DNA of 64,000 nt from Actinomycetota bacterium (lineage in GTDB: Bacteria > Actinomycetota > Actinomycetes > Mycobacteriales > JACQDL01), in NCBI GenBank assembly GCA_016201065.1, contig JACQDL010000005.1, positions 1-64,000 of the forward strand, given 5' to 3'. The position numbers and the translations under genes were made by a program. A model generated the notes under the pieces. It did no database searches. It saw only the letters and a program-made list of their open reading frames with translations, and was not told the DNA's origin. Positions 21,632-29,876 of this stretch are shown here, one piece after another. Position 1 is the stretch's first letter. Every line of letters starts with the position of its first letter.

Positions 21632-23076
21632 GGCTTCGACCGTAGCTGTCGCGTCGGCTGTCGGGCCAGTGCGGTCTCCAGTTCGGGGAGGAGATCGGCC
21701 ACAGCCTGGTTGCGTTTGCGGCGCCGCATCTCCCCGGCGAGGGTGCTCAGAAGCGCGACGCTGCGGGGTGAACGGACCTGGTCGAGCCGCGGCAGGGCCA
21801 TCCGGACGGCGGCGCAGGCGTCGTCGAGCTTGCCGTGGGCGGTGTAGCCGAGGGCGAGCCATGCGCCCTCGTAGAGCGCGCGCCGCTGGTAGGGCTCGTT
21901 GGGGTGACGGGCGTAGGCACCGGTGCGGAGCAGCGCCTCGCCCTTGCGGAGAAGCGCCCGCCCATCGGTGGCTGCGCCGTTCGCGACCGTCTGGCGGCCG
22001 GCGAGGATCATGGCGTATCCGGCTTGGCAGTCGAGATGGTTGTCAGTGAGGTAGTACATCCAGGCGGGATCACGGTCGGGTTGCCGGACGGCGAGGCGCT
22101 CGCGGGCCCGCGACCAGGCGCGCTCGCAGTCATCGACCCTACCGGCGGCGGCATTGGCGTAGGCGAGTCGGGACAGCACGGATGCCTGGACGCTTGGGGT
22201 GGACCGGTCAGCGGTGCGCCATGCGGCGGCGCCGAGGGTCAGGCCGTCGGCAGTGTCACCGAGGGAGGCGGCCTGGAAGGCCAGATCGGCGAGGATGTGC
22301 GCTTCCATCGCACGGTAGCCGGCATCGCGGGCAGCGCGTAGTCCGGTGAAGAAGTACCGCTGGGCCAAGCCTTGCTGGTCGGCGTCGAACGCCTTCCAAC
22401 CGGCCAGTTGGGTGAGGTCGGCGAGGGCAACCAGCAGCCGGCGGGTGGTGGCGTCGGTGTTGCCGCCCTCACGTAGGACCAGCAGCACGGCGCGGACCTG
22501 GGCGCCGACGTAGCTGAGACCGGCGGCACCGCCGCGTTCGTCGTCAAGCAGCTGGAGGCGCGGGATGCTGGCCTCGATCTGGTCGACCAGCGGATCGTCG
22601 GCTGACGCGGCGGCGGACATTCCGCCGCTGGCGTGGTCCTGGGCGCCGAGGTAGGCGCTGACGGCATGGATGAGCGTGGCGCCGGATACCGAGAGGAAGA
22701 TTCGGCGATCCACGAGCCCCCCTAGCAGCCAGTCCTCGGCGATGAGCATGGTGGTGTGGAGGTTCCATGGCCCGTCCATGCCGGCGCTGGCTGGCAGGAC
22801 CAGTGTCGCCTCGACCGTGCCTGTCAGCCCGGGCCAGAGGTCCGTGACGGTGATCACACGGCCAATGTGCCTGGAGATCGTGTATGCGGTGAGGGCAGGC
22901 AACGGCGTACGGGGGACGCCTCCGGCGTCGCGCCAGTAGTAGGGCGCGGTCTCGGCGAGGGTGCCTGGTCCGAACAGCCGGTTCATCTCCCGGGCGAGGG
23001 TTCGGGGGGTGAGTCCCGCTTCGACCAGGTGGGCGGTAAGGGTGTGGTTGGACCGGTCTGTTGTGGCCACTGCCAT
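21604..23076 (-). CDS. large cytoplasmic regulator with N-terminal HTH and TPR-like C-terminus
   Basis: This 490-residue protein begins with a helix-turn-helix-like segment (LTAHLVEAGLTPRTLAREMN, then PYYWRDAGGVPR) and continues in an Ala/Leu-rich helical repeat region (about 190-480) typical of TPR-containing actinobacterial regulators. I chose the ATG at 23076 because GGGAGGAGCGA lies just upstream. It is divergent from the radical SAM operon across 195 nt and overlaps the D-amino-acid oxidase gene, so it is the likely pathway-specific regulator of both. The signal it reads is unknown. Confidence 0.75.
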   Translation of the reverse strand: MAVATTDRSNHTLTAHLVEAGLTPRTLAREMNRLFGPGTLAETAPYYWRDAGGVPRTPLPALTAYTISRHIGRVITVTDLWPGLTGTVEATLVLPASAGMDGPWNLHTTMLIAEDWLLGGLVDRRIFLSVSGATLIHAVSAYLGAQDHASGGMSAAASADDPLVDQIEASIPRLQLLDDERGGAAGLSYVGAQVRAVLLVLREGGNTDATTRRLLVALADLTQLAGWKAFDADQQGLAQRYFFTGLRAARDAGYRAMEAHILADLAFQAASLGDTADGLTLGAAAWRTADRSTPSVQASVLSRLAYANAAAGRVDDCERAWSRARERLAVRQPDRDPAWMYYLTDNHLDCQAGYAMILAGRQTVANGAATDGRALLRKGEALLRTGAYARHPNEPYQRRALYEGAWLALGYTAHGKLDDACAAVRMALPRLDQVRSPRSVALLSTLAGEMRRRKRNQAVADLLPELETALARQPTRQLRSKPWTAPVSTR

Positions 23077-23271
23077 TCGCTCCTCCCACCGGGTTGACCG
23101 CAGGTACCGAGAAGGTAACGGCTCGTAGTAGTCGATGCGAGCCGACATTGACGCATTTGACGGATCCGCCCCCTCCCCTGCGCGGGTGCTTCGCGGTGTG
23201 CTGGAGACCCCCGCCGGCGTACCGCCGATGGCTGCGCCGGTGGGCGGTCCGACAAAGGGTGGAGGCGGGAG

Positions 23272-24225
23272 ATGCATACCTCAACGACGGCACAGGCGAG
23301 CGTCCCGTGGGAGTGGGAGTTTGACTGGCACCTGACGAACCGGTGCGACTTCTTCTGCGAGTACTGCCACCCGCAGATCCGGTACGTGCTCAACCGCGGG
23401 CGCCTCGACGAACCCGCTCCAGAGCTTGTCGTGCAACGCTTCGACGAGCTGGACCGGGTATGCCTGGTGCACATGTCAGGCGGCGAGCCGTTCCTGTTCC
23501 CCGCCTTCGTCGAGCTGTGCGAGGGCCTGACCAGCCGGCACTTCATCAGCATCAACACCAACCTCGCCTCCGACGACGTGGCGGCGTTCGCCGCGCGGGT
23601 ACCCGCCGAGCGGGTCACCAAGATCGTCGCAGCGATCCACCAGTCGGAGCGGCAGATGCGGGGACTGTCGCTGGGCGCCTACGCCCGCAACTACGCCGCA
23701 CTGCGCCACGGCGGCTTCGACGTGACCGCACTGTATGTCCTGTACCCACCGCTGCTCGCCGGCCTAGCCGACGACTTGGACCGGCTGCGGTCGCTGGGGG
23801 TCGACCACATCCGCGCGAAGGTGTTCAAGGGCGTGTACCAGGGTGTGCGTTACCCGGAGGGTTACACCGCTGACCAGAAGATGATCGTGCTGGCCAACTC
23901 CGGCGAGTACGCGTTCAACCGCCCCTACCTCGACGGAATGCTGTCCTTCCGTGGCCAGGCATGCACCGCCGGAGTGACCTCGTTCAAGGTGACCGTCACC
24001 GGTGACGTACGCCGTTGCGCGTCAGTGCCATCCGGCTACGGCAACCTCTACGACGGCACGTTCCGGCCCCGACAGGGCAACGAGCCCTGCCCGGCGAAGC
24101 GAGTTCTGGTCCTGTCGCAGTGCCTGTCGTACCTCGTCGATCCGCCGGTCCACCCCGAGCTGGGCGTCGAGCCGAACGACTTGTCGTCGTCCCACGAAGG
24201 CCATTCCCGAAAGGCGCTCTCATGA
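23272..24225 (+). CDS. radical SAM enzyme with C-terminal Cys-rich region
   Basis: This 317-residue enzyme has the CxxxCxxC cluster motif with Cys25, Cys29 and Cys32 (NRCDFFCEYC), SGGEP at 69-73 for SAM binding, and four further Cys at 231, 249, 273 and 284 that could hold an auxiliary Fe-S cluster as in twitch/SPASM proteins. GGAGGCGGGAG precedes the ATG. It is the first gene of a seven-gene operon and overlaps the next gene by 4 nt. It should generate a 5'-deoxyadenosyl radical; the substrate is unknown. The next gene encodes a SAM-making enzyme, which would feed it. Confidence 0.87.
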   Translation: MHTSTTAQASVPWEWEFDWHLTNRCDFFCEYCHPQIRYVLNRGRLDEPAPELVVQRFDELDRVCLVHMSGGEPFLFPAFVELCEGLTSRHFISINTNLASDDVAAFAARVPAERVTKIVAAIHQSERQMRGLSLGAYARNYAALRHGGFDVTALYVLYPPLLAGLADDLDRLRSLGVDHIRAKVFKGVYQGVRYPEGYTADQKMIVLANSGEYAFNRPYLDGMLSFRGQACTAGVTSFKVTVTGDVRRCASVPSGYGNLYDGTFRPRQGNEPCPAKRVLVLSQCLSYLVDPPVHPELGVEPNDLSSSHEGHSRKALS

Positions 24226-25472
24226 GGATCGCGGTTCACCGCGCCTGCGTCGACCCGGACCGACTGCCATTCGACGCCGCCGAACGGAAGGGCATCGGAC
24301 ACCCTGACAGCCTCGCCGACCTGGTCGCTGACACGTTCTCCCACCGGTACTCGACCTGGAGTCGCCACCGGTTCGGAGCCATCCCCAACCACTGGGTGGA
24401 CAAAGTTACCCTGGTCGGCGCTGCGGCCGAGGTGACCTTCGGCGGTTTCGACATCCACAAGCCAGTCGACTGCTACCTCTTCGGCAAGATCACCGACCGG
24501 GTCGGGTCGACACCGGTACCTGTCGAGGAAATCTTCGGTGAGGTCATCGCCAACGTGCTGCCGACGGCGTTGGGCGACGGCCGCATCCTCGACCACGTCC
24601 GGCTGCACGTCAACAACACCTCCGGCATCGCGGTCGACCACGACGCCCGGTTCTACCGGCCCCAAGCGGCCGAGGATGTCGCGACCGTGCTCGCGGTTGA
24701 GTCGGTCGCCAACGACACGGTCCTCTGCACCGGCGCTGGCCGCCGAGGATTCGCCGCCGACCTCGCCGTGGGCCTGGAACGCTGGATCACCGGCGCGGAG
24801 TTCCAGCGCATGACGCCGGCGGTGGGCACCGACGTGAAGATCATGGTGGTGCGGGTCGGGTCAGTCGTGGACGTGACGGCCGCCGTGCCGTTCCACCCGG
24901 AGGTCGTCGGCTCGTGGAAGGCGTACCGGGGTTGTCTCGCCGACGTGCGGGTGGCGATCTCCGCCGAGCTGAAGTCACTGCTCGATCAGGATCCGAGGGC
25001 CCGCGATGTCACCGGCCTGTCGTTGTCGCTGAACACCAAGGACACTCCTGGCCGGGGCTACCTCGCCCCGTTCGGTACGTCCCTGGGCAAGGGCGACTGT
25101 GGCGCGGTAGGGCGCGGCAACCGCTACAGCGGTGCCATCGAGCCACTGAGACCGGCGAGTTGCGAGGCGCCAGCGGGCAAGAACCCGGTCCACCATGCGG
25201 GGAAGATCTACACCGCCGTCGCGGCCGAGGCGGCACGGCTGATTCTGGTCGAGACGTCGGTCTACGCGGAGGTGACCATCGCCGCTCGCAACGGTGGCCA
25301 GCTCGGCGACCCGGCGCACGTCCTGGTGTCACTGGAGCGGGATGTCGACACCGCGACGATGACGGCGGTCGAGCAGATCGTGCGCGGCTGTGTCGCGGGT
25401 GCGGCCGACTACTCCAACCGTTTCCTGGCGACCGATCCGCTCACCCTGTTCCGTGAAGGAGCCCATCCGTGA
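24222..25472 (+). CDS. archaeal-type methionine adenosyltransferase
   Basis: This 416-residue protein matches the archaeal AdoMet synthetase family (PF01941), not bacterial MetK. I see AERKGIGHPDSLADLVAD near the N-terminus, HWVDKVTLVGAAAEVTFGG, ANDTVLCTGAG, PAVGTDVKIMVVRVG, and the C-terminal GAVGRGNRYSG and EAPAGKNPVHHAGKIY blocks. The family makes SAM from methionine and ATP. The ATG overlaps the radical SAM stop (ATGA) and its stop overlaps the methyltransferase GTG. A cluster-borne SAM synthetase beside a radical SAM enzyme and two methyltransferases would secure SAM supply, or could make a SAM analogue. Activity is inferred from motifs. Confidence 0.85.
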   Translation: MRIAVHRACVDPDRLPFDAAERKGIGHPDSLADLVADTFSHRYSTWSRHRFGAIPNHWVDKVTLVGAAAEVTFGGFDIHKPVDCYLFGKITDRVGSTPVPVEEIFGEVIANVLPTALGDGRILDHVRLHVNNTSGIAVDHDARFYRPQAAEDVATVLAVESVANDTVLCTGAGRRGFAADLAVGLERWITGAEFQRMTPAVGTDVKIMVVRVGSVVDVTAAVPFHPEVVGSWKAYRGCLADVRVAISAELKSLLDQDPRARDVTGLSLSLNTKDTPGRGYLAPFGTSLGKGDCGAVGRGNRYSGAIEPLRPASCEAPAGKNPVHHAGKIYTAVAAEAARLILVETSVYAEVTIAARNGGQLGDPAHVLVSLERDVDTATMTAVEQIVRGCVAGAADYSNRFLATDPLTLFREGAHP

Positions 25473-26125
25473 CGAATGCGGTCCTTCCCGAGACACACCG
25501 CCGGCACCTGGCGACGCTTCGGGGCATGCCTGCGGTCCTCGACGCCGAGGGGCTGCGCATCGGCCACGAGTTCGTGATGTTCTTCGCCGAGGCGGAGCTG
25601 ATGCACGGACACGCCACCCGGCTCACCGAGGGCATCGCCCGGCCGGACGTGCTGGAGGTCGGCCTTGGCCTGGCCGTGTTCGCCGAGCAGCTCAGACCCC
25701 ATCGTGTCGGGTCGTACACCGCGGTCGAACCGCACCCCGGCGTCGCCCGGCTGGCCCGCCAACGGGTGCTTGACACCTTCGATCCACCCCCGGTGGTACT
25801 CACCGAGCCGTGGCAGCTCCTGACGTTCCCCATCGGCGCCTACGACGTGATCATGTACGACACCTGGCCACCGGACGGCCACGCCGACAGGGACTTCGCC
25901 ACCTTTGTCGCGCACGTGGCCATCCCGTGCCTACGACCGGGCGGCCGGTTCAGCTTCTTCCACAGCGGCGACACGGTCAACGCAGCCCGCCAGCAGGTCC
26001 TCGACCAGTACTTCGCCGGGTGGGCCGTCCATCCGTACACCATGCCGGCCGCGCTCATGCCGCCGCACTGGACGAAACCGACCCGCGACTTCCTGATCCC
26101 GATCGCCACGAAAGGGAGCGCCTGA
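25469..26125 (+). CDS. class-I SAM-dependent methyltransferase
   Basis: This 218-residue protein has a Rossmann SAM site (DVLEVGLGLAVFAEQL, about 60-76), an acidic second strand (YTAVEPHPGV) and MYDTWPPDG, where the methyl acceptor site usually lies. The pattern VLEVGLGL with AVEPH resembles guanidinoacetate/arginine N-methyltransferases, which would suggest a guanidine or amine acceptor, but I would not name one. It overlaps the methionine adenosyltransferase gene by 4 nt and is followed after 1 nt by the oxygenase gene. Confidence 0.78.
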   Translation: MTNAVLPETHRRHLATLRGMPAVLDAEGLRIGHEFVMFFAEAELMHGHATRLTEGIARPDVLEVGLGLAVFAEQLRPHRVGSYTAVEPHPGVARLARQRVLDTFDPPPVVLTEPWQLLTFPIGAYDVIMYDTWPPDGHADRDFATFVAHVAIPCLRPGGRFSFFHSGDTVNAARQQVLDQYFAGWAVHPYTMPAALMPPHWTKPTRDFLIPIATKGSA

Positions 26126-26126
26126 C

Positions 26127-26885
26127 ATGCCATCGCCTTTCACGTCGCCCATCCCGGCCCACCGGCGGGAACATTTCGCCACCGACGGGTTTCTCGTCCT
26201 ACCCGACCTCGTGGCACCCGGCACCGTTGAGGCGCTACGTGCCGATGCCGATGCCGTGCTGGTACGCCGGCTGTCCGAGATGGCCGTGACGCGGACCCTG
26301 GACCCGCGGGTGACGTGGTGGCGTCTGCCGTCTGGCCGCCCGTACGTACTGAAGATCAAGCCGGTGGTCGATCTCGCGCCCACCGCAGCGGCGGTCGCCT
26401 ACGGGGAGGTGCTGAGCACGCTGGCGGCCGACCTGCTGGGCGCACGGCCCCGGCTGATGGAGGACAAGTTCATATACAAGCAGGTGGTCGACGTCACCGG
26501 TGGTTGGGCGGAGTTGCCGGTCCTCGGCGAAGAAGTGCGCAAGCACACCGACGCCGTCTACTTCCACGCCCGTGGATACCAGCGGGTCCTCACCGTCGCG
26601 GTGTGCCTGGACTCCTGTACCGAGCAGGCCGGCGCTATTCGGGTCTGGCCGAGAAGCCACCAGCGCGCCGTCGAGATGATCGCCACCGACTGCCAGGGCC
26701 CGGTCGTGCCGGACACCCGAGCCCCCGACGCTGAGGCTGTCACCCTGGTAACGGAACCCGGCACGGTGCTGCTTTGGGACGCGGCGCTGGTGCACGGCAG
26801 TGGCCCCAACGTCTCCGGCAACCCGCGCCGGCTGCTGGTCCTGGGCTACGCCCCGACCGGCCCGGACAGCGGTGAGCCGCAGTGA
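26127..26885 (+). CDS. PhyH-type Fe(II)/2-oxoglutarate oxygenase
   Basis: This 252-residue oxygenase has the family start REHFATDGFLVLPDLV, the iron ligands His140 and Asp142 in KHTDAVYF, distal His223 in LVHGSGPN, and Arg234/235 for the 2-oxoglutarate carboxylate. All catalytic residues are present. Such enzymes hydroxylate or desaturate small molecules, including carrier-free amino acids and peptides. It is in the middle of the coupled operon: 1 nt after the methyltransferase and overlapping the SDR gene (GTGA). Confidence 0.85.
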   Translation: MPSPFTSPIPAHRREHFATDGFLVLPDLVAPGTVEALRADADAVLVRRLSEMAVTRTLDPRVTWWRLPSGRPYVLKIKPVVDLAPTAAAVAYGEVLSTLAADLLGARPRLMEDKFIYKQVVDVTGGWAELPVLGEEVRKHTDAVYFHARGYQRVLTVAVCLDSCTEQAGAIRVWPRSHQRAVEMIATDCQGPVVPDTRAPDAEAVTLVTEPGTVLLWDAALVHGSGPNVSGNPRRLLVLGYAPTGPDSGEPQ

Positions 26886-27865
26886 AGATCCTCATGCTCG
26901 GCGGAACCCGCTTCGTCGGTCGCCACATCGTGTCCGAGTGCCTGGCCCGCGGTGACGACGTGACCGTGCTGTACCGGGGCCGCTCGCCCTCGCCGTTCGC
27001 CGGGCTCGCCCGGCACGTCCGTACCGACCGGCGTGCTCCCACCGACGAAGCCAGAGTCGTGCTCGCCGAGCCGTGGGATGCGGTGATCGACACTAGCGCC
27101 ACCGATGTCGACGACCTCCACCCGGTCCTGCCCACGCTCGGTGAGCTTGGCGGGTACGTACTGGTGTCGACGTGCGGGGTGTACCGCCGTGCCACCGGTG
27201 GTGCCGTGCTGACCGAGCGATCGCCGACCATCGTGGCCGACGCATCGCATCCCGCGAGGGCGTCGGCCACCCGCAAACTGCGCTGCGAGCGATATCTGCG
27301 CCGCCGCCTCGACCGGATCGGGGTGCCACCGCTGATCGCCCGACTCGGTCTGGTCATCGGCCAGTACGACGACAGTGACCGCCTCGCGTACTGGCTGGAC
27401 CGCGCCCTGCGCGGTGGTGAGGTATTGGTCCCGATGGATCCCGAGCAGCCGATCCAGCTCGTTGACGCCACCGACGTGGCCCGCTTCCTTCGACACGCGG
27501 TCGACGAACATCTGTCCGGCGTAGTAAACGTGGTCGGGCCGCGCACCACCGCGCGGGACCTGCTCGACACGGTCCTGACCCACGACGGACGACCGACCAC
27601 GCTGTGCTGGGTAGGCGAGGACTTCGCCCTGGCCAACGGAGTGCGACCCTGGACCGAGGTCCCGCTGTGGCTGCCCACGACCAGCCCCGAGCGGTCACTG
27701 ATGTCGGTGGGGAGCACCCGCACCGAGACCACCGCCCTGGCCCACCGGCCGCTCGACGAAACCATCACCGACTGCCTCGCCTGGCAGGAGCTGCGCCGTG
27801 GCTGGTCACAGCGCTGGCTGGACCACACCCGCGAGCAGTACCTGCTGCACCAGTGGCAGGGCTGA
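26882..27865 (+). CDS. extended SDR (NAD-dependent epimerase-like) lacking the catalytic Tyr
   Basis: This 327-residue protein has an N-terminal Rossmann motif LGGTRFVGRHI (6-16) and the strand VLVSTCGVYRR. At the usual YxxxK site it reads S-A-T-R-K (128-132): Lys132 is kept but the Tyr is Ser. The remainder (RLGLVIGQYDDSDRLAYWLDR, IQLVDATDVARF) fits atypical extended SDRs. The missing Tyr could mean a non-redox or binding role, or another residue in its place. It is the fifth gene of the operon, with 6 nt to the FkbM gene. Confidence 0.75.
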   Translation: MKILMLGGTRFVGRHIVSECLARGDDVTVLYRGRSPSPFAGLARHVRTDRRAPTDEARVVLAEPWDAVIDTSATDVDDLHPVLPTLGELGGYVLVSTCGVYRRATGGAVLTERSPTIVADASHPARASATRKLRCERYLRRRLDRIGVPPLIARLGLVIGQYDDSDRLAYWLDRALRGGEVLVPMDPEQPIQLVDATDVARFLRHAVDEHLSGVVNVVGPRTTARDLLDTVLTHDGRPTTLCWVGEDFALANGVRPWTEVPLWLPTTSPERSLMSVGSTRTETTALAHRPLDETITDCLAWQELRRGWSQRWLDHTREQYLLHQWQG

Positions 27866-27871
27866 GCCACT

Positions 27872-28495
27872 GTGCTGCCCTACACGCAACCGGAGCCGTT
27901 CCACTCCCAATGGGGCGAGGACCGCTGGCTCGTCGAGCATCTCAACGTCCCCCGGGCAGGAGTCTTCGTTGACGTCGGCGCTGGTGACGGCGTCCACGGC
28001 CGCAACACCCTGCACTTCGAGAACCTGGGCTGGAGCGGGCTGTGCGTGGACGCCGACCCTCGCAACCACAAACCCCTACGCCGACGCCGTTGCGCGGTGG
28101 ACACCCACGCCATCTCAACCACTCCAGGCCGGCGGCCGTTCGGCATGTATACCCACAAGCCGTCCTGGTCGGGACTACGCCGCGGGGGCACCGACTACCG
28201 GGCGATCCTCGTCGAATGCCGCCCGCTGGAAGCTCTCCTGGGCACGTGGCGCATCGACCGGATCGACCTGCTCAGCATCGACGTCGAAGGCACCGAACTC
28301 GACGTCTGGGACTCCTTCGACCACGCCCGCCACCAACCCTCCGTCGTGATCGTCGAGTTCGACGACCACCACCCAGGTCGGCACCGCCGTACCATCCAGC
28401 ACCACCTCGGCCACGATACGTACCGGTTGATCCACGAGACCCCGGCGAATCTGATCCTCCAACGGGCCGACCGGCCCTGGCGCCCACGCCGATGA
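27872..28495 (+). CDS. FkbM-family methyltransferase
   Basis: This 207-residue protein has the FkbM features: SQWGEDRWL near the start, FVDVGAGDGVHGRNTLHFE (32-50, SAM site), GWSGLCVDADPR and IDLLSIDVEGTELDVW. The family usually methylates hydroxyls or carboxylates of secondary metabolites and glycans. The GTG start follows the SDR by 6 nt and the stop overlaps the ATP-grasp ATG. It is slightly shorter than usual members (about 230-280). Confidence 0.82.
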   Translation: MLPYTQPEPFHSQWGEDRWLVEHLNVPRAGVFVDVGAGDGVHGRNTLHFENLGWSGLCVDADPRNHKPLRRRRCAVDTHAISTTPGRRPFGMYTHKPSWSGLRRGGTDYRAILVECRPLEALLGTWRIDRIDLLSIDVEGTELDVWDSFDHARHQPSVVIVEFDDHHPGRHRRTIQHHLGHDTYRLIHETPANLILQRADRPWRPRR

Positions 28496-29871
28496 CACAG
28501 TCGATCACCGACCTGCTGCCCGGCGACAGGATCATCGTCGTCTGCGGCCGGGCCGATGACGCCCACGCCTGGCGCAGCCTGTTCGGTCCCGACCGGTGCC
28601 TGGCCGTCGCGCTCGACGAAGCGCCGCCCGAGAGGCGGGTCGCGCCCCTACGAGGCGCCTCCGACCATCTGGCGTGGCAGCACCGGGCCATTGCCGGGCT
28701 GGACGGCTCCGGCTGGCTCGCCCAGGCAGCGGATGCCTTCGACCCCGACCACACCGCCATGCTGGTGTTGCCCGACCCACTAGACCCAGCCCGGGTGGGT
28801 GACCGGCGCCAGATCGGGAGTCGGCACGCAGCCTGGCGGCACTTTGAGGACAAGACCGTGGTCGACACCCTCTGGGACGCCATCGGAGTACGCCGAACCC
28901 GATCCATCACCACGGACTACCTGCCCGACCTGGGCGCCCTGGGCATGTTGGTCGACGGCGGCAGCGGGGTCGTGTGCTCCTTCCAACCCGTCGGCGCGGG
29001 TCCGGCGGCGGGAGGCGACGGCATCTGGTGGTGGCGTCACGGCCAACCCCCAGCGGCTATGCCTACCGCCGGGCCAGGTGCCTGGCGGGTCCGGCTGATG
29101 CCTCTTCTGGAGGGGGTGCCGGTCCGCCTGCACGGCCTGGTGCTGACGCACCACGTCGTGGCGTTCCCGCCCATGGAGATCGTGACGCTGCCACGGCCGG
29201 ACCACGGCACACTCATGTACGCTGGCACCGTGCCGGCCCTCGGCCACCGTCCTGACCTGCTCGCGCAGACGAAGCACCTCGGCGCCGGGCTACGCGGTCA
29301 ACTCGGCTACCGTGGCGGGTTTTCCGTCGATGGCGTCCTTACCGTCGAGGGCTTCCGGCCCACCAACTTCAACGCGCGGCTCACCTCGGCCATGGAAGGA
29401 GCCCGCTCCGAGCTACGGGTAGTGCTGCACTCGGTCAACCTCTTGGCACGGGACGGGACAGACCTCAAGCCCACGGTTGTCGAACGCCTCGCGGAGCAGG
29501 TGTTCGACAACCGTGAGGAGTACACGCTGTACGGCGCGGCCACGTGTGTCGGTGCTGGAAAGCCCCGACACGTCGCGGTCCGCTGGGCGGGCCGCAGCCG
29601 GCTCGTCGTCGCCGACGGACCGCACGCCGACGGCCGACTGGAGGTGACCCCCTCCGTTCGGGGTTGGCTGCTGACCGCCACCCTGACCGTGGCCCGGCTT
29701 CCGCTGGGCCGTCCGGTCGGAAGGTTCGCGCCCGAGATCTTCCGGCTCAGCGACCGGATACTCGGGACCGCCTTCGGCAACCTCGCTTCCCCGTTCGGCA
29801 TCTGCACCACTCATGTGCCAGCGCCGCGAGTTGGCACGGATTCGGTCGAGGCGCGTGCCCGCCCCACGTAG
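28492..29871 (+). CDS. ATP-grasp-like ligase
   Basis: This 459-residue protein shows ATP-grasp features in order: an N-terminal pre-ATP region (about 1-110), AWRHFEDKTVVDTLWDAIGV where the first ATP Lys lies, a Gly-rich loop (GAGPAAGGDG), RLMPLLEGVPVRLHGLVL and the C-terminal GYRGGFSVDGVLTVEGF followed by NFNARL in place of the usual N-x-R Mg motif (E-x-N-P-R). The replaced Pro and Glu are unusual. The family forms amide, ester or thioester bonds with ATP and acyl-phosphate intermediates. It overlaps the FkbM gene and is the last of the operon, 5 nt from the convergent gltX stop. Confidence 0.72.
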   Translation: MTQSITDLLPGDRIIVVCGRADDAHAWRSLFGPDRCLAVALDEAPPERRVAPLRGASDHLAWQHRAIAGLDGSGWLAQAADAFDPDHTAMLVLPDPLDPARVGDRRQIGSRHAAWRHFEDKTVVDTLWDAIGVRRTRSITTDYLPDLGALGMLVDGGSGVVCSFQPVGAGPAAGGDGIWWWRHGQPPAAMPTAGPGAWRVRLMPLLEGVPVRLHGLVLTHHVVAFPPMEIVTLPRPDHGTLMYAGTVPALGHRPDLLAQTKHLGAGLRGQLGYRGGFSVDGVLTVEGFRPTNFNARLTSAMEGARSELRVVLHSVNLLARDGTDLKPTVVERLAEQVFDNREEYTLYGAATCVGAGKPRHVAVRWAGRSRLVVADGPHADGRLEVTPSVRGWLLTATLTVARLPLGRPVGRFAPEIFRLSDRILGTAFGNLASPFGICTTHVPAPRVGTDSVEARARPT

Positions 29872-29876
29872 CGCGG

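Noticed and set aside
28042-28491. In-frame extension of the ATP-grasp gene upstream of 28492
   Set aside because: It would overlap the FkbM gene completely; the ATG at 28492 overlaps the FkbM stop by 4 nt, as elsewhere in the operon.
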